From NCBI GenBank assembly GCA_037501455.1, contig CM074865.1, forward strand, positions 31,478,501 through 31,542,500: a DNA stretch of 64,000 nt, given 5' to 3'. The notes below the pieces were generated by a model, which saw nothing but the letters and a program-made list of their open reading frames with translations, was not told the DNA's origin and made no database searches. Every line of letters starts with the position of its first letter. The first letter of the stretch is position 1. Shown piece after piece: positions 48,115-58,778 of this stretch. This stretch comes from Lantana camara (Eukaryota; Streptophyta; Magnoliopsida; Lamiales; Verbenaceae). A program made the translations under genes and the position numbers.

Positions 48115-49258
48115 GTCTTTTTCAAAGGAGTCAATGATTTTTTACGTAAAGCCTTCTTTTATGAACCCTACCCATGATTTTGGTGAGTGCATGATATGGA
48201 AACACGGGCACAGGGACTTAGTGCATGTGGCTATCCGGGGAGGCAAGGGTCGACGGTGATCCCATGTACTAGTTCCACCATGATCTATGGCGAAACCGAC
48301 CTCGTTAAGGAGTTTTTGATGAGGAAAGGCTAACCTGGCTTTTGGGGCCTCATGAACCCCTCTAGCCACAATGAAATGTATAGGTGGCCGGGCCTTGCAA
48401 ACCCATCCACCACCCGGAGGGAAAAGGTGTAAGTGTTAATGTTTATGAATGAATGAATGATTATGATTATGATTATGAAAGATTGTGAATGAATGAATGT
48501 TGCATGATCGACAATGAATGAACAAATGGATTATACACACACGAGGAGAAGGTTGGAGATTATGCATGCCCGCTCGCCAGGCCATGAAACCCATTGATTG
48601 AAATGAATGAAATTGATTGTTGTAATCCCGAGCGCTGTTTTCTTTATTTTCACCCCACTTGGGGAAATGTTTCAAAAACCTCGCACTGGATTATGGCTTG
48701 CATGTGTGGGTGTTTAAATTCTGAATTATTACTATGATATGCCCTGTTTTATACCTACCAGTCTCCTATACACTGAACCTGGCTTTGTTTTCAGTGCTTT
48801 TGCAGGTTTTGGAGTGCTAGGCGGGAAGTTGAGTCTGTTGAGTCTCTTGATCGAGTTGGAGTCTGTTCATATGCATTTTGTAAACTGAACAAGTTATAGA
48901 ATTATGTATGAACTGTTATGACTATATCATATTAATTCGGGACAGGTTTCTAGAGATAGTTGAACCCGTAATTTTGTGATTTATGATTTATGTTTTAAAT
49001 TTTCGGGACCAAGTACTCATGCTAGTGGAACCCATCTTTTATGATAAACCTCGTGATTGAATATATGTTTTGCTTCTGCATTCACATTTAATTCCTGAAC
49101 TTGTTTATTTGGTTTCGAGGTTTTAGCTCCCACCTAGCCTAGTGTCGAGTGAGTCCCCGTTCGCCGTGATTCGGCTCGTGTGTGGACTTTCCATTTCATA
49201 TGCGGGTCGGGTCTCGGTACAGGGGATGTGTTGCCTAGTGCTCGGGTGCTACATTCTC

Positions 49259-49901
49259 ATATGCCACTTGTGTAATCCCAACATAGGTCGTTGTTCAGGT
49301 GTCTATACGGCGACACCCTTTTGAGCCCATATCAAAGATTACAGAGTTAGCTCATATGAGACAATGTGGAATCTCAAGTCCAGGATTAATTCCTCACGTC
49401 ATTGACATGTGAGATATTTCCTAATCTGGAAGTTCTAGTAACGTCCTTTCCCATTTAGGAATCTTCTCACACGGGGCACTCTCAGTGAACTTGTTCTTAC
49501 AACAAGCACCCTTGTGTATTGTGTACACATCAACTTATGCACTTTTCACCCCATGAAACAGGATGATCCTTCTTAAGGACACAACTATAGAAAGTCTCAA
49601 CAGAGGCAAATTCGACACTCCCACTGTCTGTCCCCTCATTGACTTGGAGAAGTTTCTAATCCTCGCCTATGGAGTTAAGAACTTGTTTCATGTGTCATTC
49701 CCATAATGACAAGGTTCTTAACGGCCTTATCGGATTGGGGGAGTTCTAAACATGCACACGTAATGGAAACACTCAAAACACGTAATGCCACATAAGAAGT
49801 GTTCGCATGTGATTACAATCATTCATATATTATTCAAAGATTGTCTGTGATATAGGGAAAGTCCCAAAGCATAACAGCTTTCTAGGGAACTATTCCCAAC
49901 A
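49259..49901 (-). repeat. Copia solo LTR K, last segment (its 5' end)
   Basis: The reverse complement starts TGTTGGGAATAGTTCCCTAG and contains GACAATCTTTGAATAA, as in the L LTR start. It ends at 49901, followed by AGGCG (TSD). Confidence 0.87.
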
Positions 49902-49906
49902 AGGCG

Positions 49907-50245
49907 GTGGTTTTCTTTGGGTCATTCGAGTCGAATTGTTCAAGTCTTTTGCATACTGCATCTTTATCCTTTCGCTTTGGTATTTCGGAATCATGTATAA
50001 GCTTATGTTTATGACTCGTATATGAAGAATATTAAGATTTATTTTGCCCTGGAGTTGCATTGCATGTATCTCTTATATTCTTTTGAGCATGTATGTTTGT
50101 ATTTGTTGATCTTGTTGCTTCCGCGTATGTTTTGATTTTATTTGTAAGCTCTGTATTAGGGTCTAGACCGCCTAGCTTAGGTGAGTTTTTATTTATCTCC
50201 CGTTCACCATGACTTGGTGCGTGTGCGGAGTTCCCATTTTGTTAC
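49907..50245 (+). repeat. Element F 5' LTR, third segment
   Basis: GTCATTCGAGTCGAATTGTT and the following TTTTGCATACTGCATC match 55338-55380. It ends at GTTAC, where element G is inserted. Confidence 0.85.
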
Positions 50246-50767
50246 TGTAACATCCCGCTCGTCCGGCCGTACATGTTACGTGCGTGTTTAATTATTTATT
50301 TATGCCTTTAAATGTTTATTAATTGCTTATGTGCCTACTTGAATATTTACTTGTATTATTTGTTGCACTTTATTATGTATTTGATCGTTTTGGCCCCCCG
50401 TTTGACCCCTTTTTGATTCGTGTGCCCTGTAATTACCTCTAATTTTTGCGACTACGTTATGCATGAGATCTGTATTTAAGAACTTGTATGAATTAATTCG
50501 ACCAGGGTTAGGCATGGTATGTATAATTTGTTTTATTGTATTCCTAATATGAAAGCATATATGTTGGTATGTTTGAAAACCTGGTGCTTCTGCATTTGAT
50601 TTGATTATTTTGTTCACTCTGTATTAGGGTCTAGACCGTCTAGCTTAGGTGAGATTTTGTTTGTCTCTCGTTCACCGTAGCTTGGTGCGTGTCCGGAGTT
50701 CCCATTTCGTTATACGTGTCGGGCTATGGTGCGGGGGATGTAGTGCTCTTTGCTCCTGGGTGCTACA
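50246..50767 (+). repeat. Element G 5' LTR (522 bp)
   Basis: TGTAACATCCCG to GGGTGCTACA. It aligns with 53514-54055, with a short deletion near 50275. No GC palindromes. Confidence 0.88.
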
Positions 50768-50775
50768 TCCTAAAG

Positions 50776-50787
50776 TGGTAGCAGAGC
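50776..50787 (+). other. Primer-binding site of element G, one mismatch
   Basis: TGGTAGCAGAGC, against TGGTATCAGAGC elsewhere in the window. Confidence 0.85.
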
Positions 50788-50977
50788 TCTTGGTTGCAAA
50801 ATTGGAGCTCTAGTGTCGTGTCGTGTCTGTTTAGGTCGTTCGGCTTACGATTATATGTTTGTTTATATTCTCTCCCACTTTTAAGTGACTTATTTGTATT
50901 ATTTGTATTAATTGTTCACATGAACATGCACTAAACCCTGCACGCATCGATATTTGGAATTATTTTCTTATTTCAGG

Positions 50978-52182
50978 ATGGCATCTCCGCATCAATATGT
51001 ATCATCGAAAGAAGGACAAGTGAAGCAAGTGTCTTCAGTATACAAGAAGTTTGAAGATTTTGATCCGCCAAAGTGGTTTAGAGGCGATGATATCAAGGCC
51101 GAAGAATGGCTATCCTATATTTTATGGATATGGGAAAATTGTTCGGGGACATCACAAGAAAAGATAGATTGCACTTCCTATTTACTTCAAGGCCGAACTT
51201 CAAAATGGCTAAAGGAAGTGAGATCGAGATTTGAAGAGTTCGAAGAAGAATTCATTCGAGAGTTTTGCTACAAATATATTCCTCCAAGTGTGATGGCTAG
51301 AAGACTTCAAGAATTCTTGGATTTTGAATAAGAATTGAAGAAGATAGATGATCTCATATTGGAACTTGGAAGTTCGGGAGCCGACAAAGAATGCCCTAAA
51401 GTTCGAAGTTATATAGAAGGTCGTAGAGATGAAATTCAACAAGCTTTTCAAGCTTCAACTGTGCATACGTGGTCCGAGGAGGTTAGAAAGACGGTTCAAT
51501 TAGAAATGGATAGTCAATGGTTGGAGTCTTACACCTCTTATGTGGACAACGACCGAGTTCAAGTTCAAGCAAGAGATCCGTATCTCAAAGGAAATTCCAA
51601 TAATTCCAAGATGTCAACGACACCAAGAAGAAGATGAAAATTCGATCATCGAAGAAGGATTCGATGCCTCCTCCAGCAGAATCGATTCAATGCCCTTATT
51701 GCCGAGGCCCAAATCATACAGAAGAAGTTTGTACAAAGAAGTTGAGTAGATGTTTCAAGTGTGGAGAGTTGGGTCATTTGGTGAATGGCTGTCCGAAGAA
51801 TAAGAATCTGAAGCTTATAAAGAGCCGTGATTCCAAGACATCAAGTCAAGTCCGAGTTGAAGCAAGTGGAGATAAAGAATTTGATGTCGAGTTCGGCATT
51901 CTTGCTACGGTGAAAGGTATACTAAGCATTCATGGCGTTTCATACATGTATCTTTTATTTTATTTCGGGGAAACCCACTTGTTTTTAGTTGCTTTTATTT
52001 CGGTGAATGGTTGCTTTTGGTTGCTTGTTGTTGTTGCGCTCGTTGTTTCCTTTTGTGGAACTCTCTTCTTGAAGAGGGTTAGCGAGTTGAGTGCCCGAAA
52101 GTGTTGTGAGGGCCGATGTTGCCTGGTGGTTTTGCTTGAAGGCGCCTTGTTGAGGTACGAAGCTATCATAGGCATGGGTTAG
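50978..52182 (+). pseudogene. Element G gag and protease remnant
   Basis: The start is ATG 50978 (MASPHQYVSSKEG), preceded by TTCTTATTTCAG and one G, as in element A. The gag region reads WFRGDDIKAEEWLSYI, a coiled FEEFEEEFIREF stretch and RRLQEFLDFE, then TAA 51329-51331. The same frame goes on to TGA 51635-51637. After a frameshift, zinc knuckles CPYCRGPNHTEEVC and CFKCGELGHLVNGC follow at about 51690-51800. The protease is barely recognisable: GILSIHGVS is kept, but the active-site stretch reads YFGETHLF, so no Asp-Ser/Thr-Gly remains. Confidence 0.82.
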
Positions 52183-53500
52183 TTGTTCGAGCATCGTGTT
52201 GCTTAGGTGGTTGCTTTAGGAGGTCCATCTGGGGCTCAATGATATTTTTGGGTATTAGATTAAAGGCTAACCCATTTATATCCTTCGTAGAAGTAGTTGG
52301 TTCTCCTGGGACGGTGCGACAAGCTTTGTGGCTTACCTTTGGATTAACCAAGGGATCGAGCCAAGCTTGAGAAGATAAAGATCGGAGTAAGGCTCTCTTG
52401 ATATTTCCTTGAAGGTTGGAATTCGTTACCACTTGATAGTGACATTGAGGTTGTCGTGATCTTTATCCCAGAGTTGAATCTTGTTCAAAGACCACCTTCC
52501 GGGTGGCTTTAGCTTGGTTGCTGGAGTTCAAGGCGTAGTTCGATGAGCTCTTAGAAGGTGATTTCATCCGTTCGAGTACTTCTTTGTGGAGTGCTCTAGT
52601 CTTATCTAAGAAAAGACGGGATCTTAAGATGAGTATAAACTACCAGTGAGCTGCACAGGTTCACTGTGGAAGATAAATACCCTCTACTCGCTTTGAGAGT
52701 TATTGTTCTTCGTCAGAGTTTTGTGGTTGGCGCTAAGTGTGGTTTCTACAAGGGTATTATCGACTACGTGTTCGTGTAGGAGAACCGAGAATTACCTCAG
52801 AGAGTAAGTCTCTAGTGTTATCGGGATTCAACAGGAGATTCGTCTTTTTATAAGCGGTCATCCCGTGACATGAACGACAAGGAAGAGGCACGGTTAGAGT
52901 GGGAAGAGGTGTTTGAAGAGAGAGTTGCCTTCGGTATTGGCTTTGCTTACCGAGGGGAATCAAAACAACTCTATTACAATCGAGGCACTAAGGAAGGCTT
53001 TGGTTGCGCATGGCTTTTAGAGGAGAGTAGTTTACACCTTTAGAAGTTTAAGGTCACGAGACTTATCCCACTCTTTGTTCGAGGACTTGAAGAACCGGTA
53101 ACGATGTATTGGCATAAGAAGAGATGCTGTAGACGTCGTGTAACAATATCTAACGTGCCATCGATTGAAGACTGAACATCAAGAATCAGTAGGATTCTCC
53201 AACTACTTCCGAATTCTATTTGGAAGTGGGAGCAAATGACCGAGGATTTCATGTCCGGTTTGCTAAGGCTAAGGAGATCTCATGAGATTTGAGTGGTTGC
53301 TTGTTTTAAACGAGTTAATCCATTTTCTCATGACTTCATTGTTCGACAAAGTTTTGAGAGCTTCGTGGTTTGAAGAAGAGAGAAGATCCCGAAGAGTTCA
53401 CCATTTCCTTTGATCAGAGTGGTGCAACGGAAGTATGGAGTGGAGTTTGTTTCAGAGTTGTTCAAGACCTTGCCTTAGGACCTGAGGACAGGTCCTTTTG
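52183..53500 (+). pseudogene. Element G pol debris
   Basis: Short, out-of-frame pieces of Ty3 pol: near 52590-52690 an RT N-terminal piece (KKRRDLKM-like, then VEDKYPLL), and near 53180-53300 an integrase piece (IWKWEQMTEDF, then MSGLLRLRRSHEI). The total is much shorter than a normal pol, so large deletions have occurred. Confidence 0.7.
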
Positions 53501-53513
53501 AAGGAGGGGAGTT
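53501..53513 (+). other. Polypurine tract of element G
   Basis: AAGGAGGGGAGTT before the 3' LTR. The preceding CAGGTCCTTTTG is shared with element C. Confidence 0.85.
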
Positions 53514-54055
53514 TGTAACATCCCGCTCGTCCGGTTGTACAGGTACGCCGTATCGAGAGTGTTACGTACGAGTTTAATTATTTATTTATGCCTTTAAATG
53601 TTTATTAATTGCTTATGTGCCTACTTGAATATTTACTTGTATTATTTGTTGCGTTTTATTACATATTTGATAATTTCGCCCCCGGTTTGACCCCTTTCTT
53701 GATCCGTGTGCCCCGTAATTGCTCCTGATTTTTGTGACTACGTGTTATGCATGAGATAATTGTTTAAGAACTTGTATAAATTAATTCGGCCCGGGTTGGG
53801 CATGGTATATATAATTTGTTTTATTGTATTCCTAATAAGAAAGCATGTATGTTGGTATGTTTAAAATCCTGGTGCTTCCGCATTTGATTTGATTATTTTG
53901 TACACTCTTTATTAGGGTCTAGACCGCCTAGCCTAGGTGAGATTTTGTTTATCTCCCATTCACCGCAGCTTGGTGCGTGAGCGGAGTCCCCATTTCATTA
54001 CACATGTCGGGCTATAGTGCGGAGGATGTAGTGCTCTTCGCTACGGGGTGCTACA
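53514..54055 (+). repeat. Element G 3' LTR (542 bp)
   Basis: TGTAACATCCCG to GGGGTGCTACA. Confidence 0.88.
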
Positions 54056-54060
54056 GTTAT

Positions 54061-54314
54061 ACGTGTCGGGCTATGGTGCAGGGGATTTAGTGTCCTCCGC
54101 TCCGAGGTGCTACATTCTAAAGTGGTATCAGAGCTCTTGGTTGCAAAACCGAAGCTCGAGCATCATGTCGGGTCTGTCTAGGTCATTCGACATAGGATTG
54201 TGTCTTTGTTTACATTCATTTGCACCGTTCATGTGGTTAATCGTTATTAATTGTATTAATTTTTCACATGAACATGCATTTACTAATCGACATGCATCTA
54301 TCTCTCTATTGCAG
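54061..54314 (+). other. Element F: end of 5' LTR, primer site and leader
   Basis: The LTR ends GAGGTGCTACA at 54114. The primer site TGGTATCAGAGC is at 54123-54134. The leader (TCGGGTCTGTCTAGGTCATT) resembles those of G and A. It stops at TCTCTCTATTGCAG (54314), which in A and G is followed by G and the gag ATG. Here LTR sequence follows instead. Confidence 0.85.
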
Positions 54315-55718
54315 TTGTTAATTCGGTTTGTTCATTCGTTGGTGTGCTTTGAGATTGTTCATTCAGTTTGTTCGTCGAGGTGAGGTTTCTTTCTTTTAGT
54401 TATTACGACCTACAACCTTAAATGTGTTTTGAGCCCGCATGCGACCTACTTATATATATATATATATTGTGGGAATTGCCCCATTTTCTGTGAAACCATT
54501 TGAAAACGCTTTTATATATATATATATACGTAGCTATGTGTTGTTTATTTGTTTTGAAAGGGTTGGTGTGTGTGATATGAATTTGAGTATGTAGCGAGGT
54601 TTGACTTTGAAAGATAAGTCTTTGAATTTGAGTTTGAATATGAATCCCTGAGTTTGAGTTTGAATTTGGGCCCCAGAGTCTACGAGTCAGGAAGCCCAGG
54701 ACGGCAGAGGGCCGTCAGGATGGGCCTGAGCATAGTTTCCAAGTTTGATAGGATCAACCCTAAAACTACTAGGAGATTAGTGGGGGATTGTATCCTCGGG
54801 CGTGAGTGTCATGAAAATCACGTGCCACACATACAATTTCGATAGTTAGGGTATGTATAACCCTTCTATCACCCGGTATGGAGGAAGGTATGTTTGATTT
54901 GGTTTTCATTTGAATTTGGATATGAGTTTGAATCAGATATAAAGGAGGTTGGTCTGAGAACTCGTACTCACCTAGTTGGTTTAAATTTGATTCGTGAAAT
55001 GGCAGTGGATTTCTAATTATTAAAATTGGTGGATTTTGGCCTTCGGCCTAACTTTTCTTCTATATATAATATCACGGGATCCAAAATGTTTTAGGTTGCA
55101 AAAAACCATGCCCTGGTTCATGAATTTTATGACTTTGAATATGCTCTGCTCTTATGTATTTGTACATGTGCGTGGGTATGACTTTGAATATGCTCTGCTC
55201 TTATGTATTTGTATGTGTGCGTGGGTTAGTTCCCTCACCAGTCTTTAGGACTGACCCTCGTTGTTGTTTCCCTTTTTCCCCTTTGTTGTTGAGTTGCAGG
55301 TGCCGGGTTCGGTTTGAGCTAGGTCGCGGTTGTCTTTGGGTGGTTCGAGTCGAGTTGTTCGAGTCTTTTGCATACTGCATCTTTATCCTTTCGCTTTGGT
55401 ATTTTGGAATTATGTATAAGCTTTTGTTTATGACTCGAATATATAGAATTTTAAGATTTATTTGGCCCTGGAGTGGCATTGCATGTATCTCTTATATTCT
55501 TTTGAGCATGTATGCTTGTATTTGTTGATCCTGTTGCTTCCGCGTATGTTTTGATTTTATTTGTGCGCTCTGTATTAGGGCCTAGATCGCCTAGCTTAGG
55601 TGAGTTTTTGTTTGTCTCCTATTCGCCCTGGCTTGGTGCATGTGTGGAGTTCCCATTTTGTTACACGTGTTGGGCTATGGTACGGGGGATATAGTGCCCT
55701 CCGCTCCGGGGTGCTACA
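54315..55718 (+). repeat. Element F truncated 3' LTR; gag and pol missing
   Basis: Collinear with the 5' LTR from about 21081 to its end (GGGGTGCTACA at 55718). It has no D-type insertion at 54560-54590. It begins at the position equivalent to the start of the LTR mini-exon. The whole coding region and the first part of this LTR are deleted. It is inserted in Copia element J; CCTTC (55719-55723) is the expected right TSD. Confidence 0.82.
55129..55226. repeat. 49-bp tandem duplication in the F 3' LTR
   Basis: Units 55129-55177 and 55178-55226 (starting ATGACTTTGAATATGCTCTG) differ at a few bases. The 5' LTR has one copy (about 25447). Confidence 0.9.
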
Positions 55719-57587
55719 CCTTCACCCCAGCAGCCTATCGATTTGGATCCACCAGCTACTGCAGCTGGTGGTGTTCCTCCTGCCAATTCCACGACAGCAG
55801 GTGGGGTTCCTCCTGCCAACACGACAGCAGCAGGTCCCTCCAGAAATGGCTTGCAGATCTACCAAGAGATAGTGGAAACTCTTCAGCAACAAAGGAGGAA
55901 GAGAGCAGAAGATGAATAATTGGCTCGAGGAAACATTCTGAACACTTTGTCCGACTGGCTGTACGATCTGTACACGAATGTGCAGTCTCCTAGAGAGCCT
56001 TGGGAGGCCTTGGAATACAAATACAAGGGTGAGGAAGAAGGTACAAACAAATATTTAGTTTCTAAATATTTGGATTTTAAGATGGTTGACAATAAACTAA
56101 TTCTGGAGTAAGTGCATGAGCTCCAGATAATTGTTAACAACCTCCGAATGGTTAAAATTGTCCTTCCAGAAACATTCCAGGTTGGAGCTATAATTTCAAA
56201 TCTCCCTCCAGCCTGGAAAGATTATGCAAAGAGGTTGATGCATAAATCTGAGGATCTGTCCTTGGAACAAATTCAGAAACATCTGCGTATTGAAGAGGGG
56301 GCTCAGAAACGCGATGGGAAGAATTTGGTTCAAGGACAATCTAGTGTGAATTATGTTGAGGCTGGACATTCTTCTAAAAACAAGTCTATTGGAGTTAAAA
56401 GGAATTCTAGATAATTTAAGAAAACCGGACAGAAACCTAAACTCACTAATGATACTAACAAAAGAAAAGGCAAGTGTCATCTTTGTGGAGAAACAGAACA
56501 TTATGCGAGAAAATGCCCACAACCAAAGAGTGGATCCGGAGTGACAAATATGGTTGAGGAGAACCTAGTTGCCATGATGACAATCTTAGCCTCGATGTGG
56601 CTATGATTTCTGAAATAAACATAGCAACTGAACTTTCTGGGTGGTGGTTAGATTCTGGAGCTACCGTTCACATTTGCAACGATTGAAGGCTTTTCAAGAC
56701 CTTTGAAGAAACTGTTGGGCATGAGGTTCAGATGGGCAACAACTCCAAAGCCAATGTTGGAGACAAAGAATCCGTTGAACTCAACTTTGCCTCCGGGAAG
56801 AAATTAACTTTGACTAATGTCTTGTTTGTACCTAATGTTAGGAAAAGTTTAATTTCTGTTGATTTGTTAGATAAAAAGGGTTTTAAGATTTCTGTTGAGT
56901 CTGTAAAAGTCGTCATTATGAAAAATGGTGAATTTGTTGGCAAAGAATATGCTTGTAATGGGATGTAGAAGATGTCTATCAATAATATGAATTCCGTTTC
57001 TGCTTACATGATTTCTTCAATTTCTTTATGGTATAGTCGATTTAGGGTATGTTAGTGCAAAGAACTTGAAAAATGTGCATGCAATGGGATTAATAGATAT
57101 TGGTAAAAACGAACTTGATAAATGTGAAATATGTGCAAAATCAAAAATTGTAAGAAAACCTTTTCCAAGTGTTAAAAGAAAATCATAAATATTAGATTTA
57201 ATTCATATGGATATTTGTGAGTTCAATGGAATTTTAACTAGAGGTGGAAAAAGGTATTTTATTAATTTTATTGATGATGCTAGTCGTTTTTGCTATGTTT
57301 ATCTATTACAAACTAAAGATGAAGCTCTTAGTTCTTTTGTGAAATACAAGTCAGAAGTACAAACCCAACTTGAGAAGAAGATTAAGGTTCTACGTCTGAT
57401 CGAGGCATGGAATATTATTTAAACACTTTTGATACACTTTGCGAAGAAAGTGGTATCATACATCAAACAACTGCCGGTTATACACCCCAGTAGAACTTTA
57501 TAGCTGAAAGGAAAAATCGTACCTTTCTAGACATGGAAAATTACATGCTAAATCATGCTAACTTACCTCATAACCTGTGGGGTGAAG
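55719..57587 (+). pseudogene. Element J Copia gag, protease and integrase N-terminal part, decayed
   Basis: The outermost element. The N-terminal gag has PPAxxxGGVPPAN-type repeats, then LARGNILNTLSDWLYDLY, WEALEYKYKGEEEG and a QIQKHLRIEE segment (UBN2-type gag) with stops at 56109 and 56412. The knuckle is CHLCGETEHYARKC at 56475-56516. The protease has WLDSGATVHICND at about 56645-56683, followed by a TGA, then a readable VLFVPNVRKSLISV. The integrase zinc region and the first Asp (HMDICEFNG) are present, with further stops. It ends at LPHNLWGE, where solo LTR H is inserted; reading resumes at 61103. It is probably Tork-like. Confidence 0.85.
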
Positions 57588-58778
57588 TGTAGCACCCGAG
57601 CGCAAGGTACCACATCCCCCGCACCGTGACCCGACCCGAATATGAAATGGACGATCCATACTCGAGCTAAGTCACGACGAACTGGGACAAACACACACAC
57701 TATGCTAGGCGGGCTAACCCTTAAACCATAAAATCAGAGTGATTACAAAATGCGGAAGCAATAACTGGCCATAATATAAACAATGAGCAATCAAACTCCA
57801 AAAATAATCCATATACATTATCAAATGCCGTCAAGGCTCAAATAACCAATACGCACCATTATTAATCAATACAATGATCCAACGTGCAATATGTGAGTGT
57901 AAAACCAAAATATAAGGGCTAAAAGACGAAAGTAAAACCTATGACTCGAAATCCCGCCTAGCTCCCTTGACACCTGCACAACACAACTGAAAGCCAAACG
58001 GGTTCAGTCCAAAAGGGACTGGTGGGTATAAAAGCAGGGCATAAATATAATATACGACAATAATTAAACATTCACATGCAAGTTATAATCCCAAGTGAGG
58101 TTTTGAAGAAATTCCCAAGTGGGCAAATAGAATCATCAAAAGGGATTATAACAATTCATTAACATTTGGTCATTATTGGCCCGACGAGTGGGCATGCATT
58201 ATCTCCAACCAACACCTCGTGTAATACCTTAACATTCATTAACATTCATTCATTCATTCATTCTGTTCATGCATATCATTCTTTCATACGCATTCAATAA
58301 CATTTACACCTTTTTCCTCCGGGTTGGTGGCGGGTTTGCAAGGCCCATCCACCCATTCATTGACCAAAAGGGGAACATGACTCCCCAGATGGCACTCAGC
58401 GTCCATTCCTCGCTAACTCCTAACGAGGTCCGGTTACGCCGTTCATTAGTGGGACTAGTGTGAGGGTTTCCCGTCAGCCCATGCCTCCTCGGTTCCCCAC
58501 TCACACCAAGCCCTGGGCCCCATTCATTGTGAACATTCATTCATTCTCGCCAAAACATTAGGTAGGATTCATGAAATAAGGGCTTTACGTTTGCAATCAT
58601 TTACTTGAGAAAAGACTCAATATATATATATATATATCGTATTACTTTGGCTTAGAACTTTTCACATAGGGAGATATATCGGGTCGTTTTATCTAAGTAG
58701 AAGAGAAACCCACCTTAAACCAACAAAAGAGAGCACAAGAGCCTCACTGACCGGCCTCGTCTCCAACGGGATCAAAAT

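Larger units (their letters stand above)
45684..49253 (+). mobile_element. Solo LTR M (3,570 bp), chromovirus-like
   Basis: Starts TGTAACTCCCCGACTTTTCGG (first 20 bases shown in part: TGTAACTCCCCGAC) and ends CTCGGGTGCTACA. TTCTC flanks both sides (45679-45683 and 49254-49258). A TATATAA box is at 46300-46306. Splice sites: donor 1 46504, acceptor 1 47907, exon 47908-47993, donor 2 47994, acceptor 2 48805. No internal region adjoins. Confidence 0.93.
50246..54055 (+). mobile_element. Element G: decayed Ty3 element with short (about 0.53-kb) LTRs
   Basis: LTRs 50246-50767 and 53514-54055, primer site 50776-50787, gag remnant, pol debris, and polypurine tract 53501-53513. Flanks GTTAC (50241-50245) and GTTAT (54056-54060) form a TSD with one change. 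The LTR starts TGTAACATCCCGCTCGTC, like element C, but lacks about 3 kb of LTR middle, including every predicted LTR splice site. Confidence 0.88.

Noticed and set aside
54300..54330. F as a reverse-transcribed spliced RNA
   Set aside because: The junction keeps the intron-end CAG, which a spliced RNA would have lost. Deletion or template switching is simpler.
55283..55330. Host gene fragments between elements
   Set aside because: All stretches checked align with LTR, leader or pol of one of the elements; nothing remains that looks like host coding sequence.
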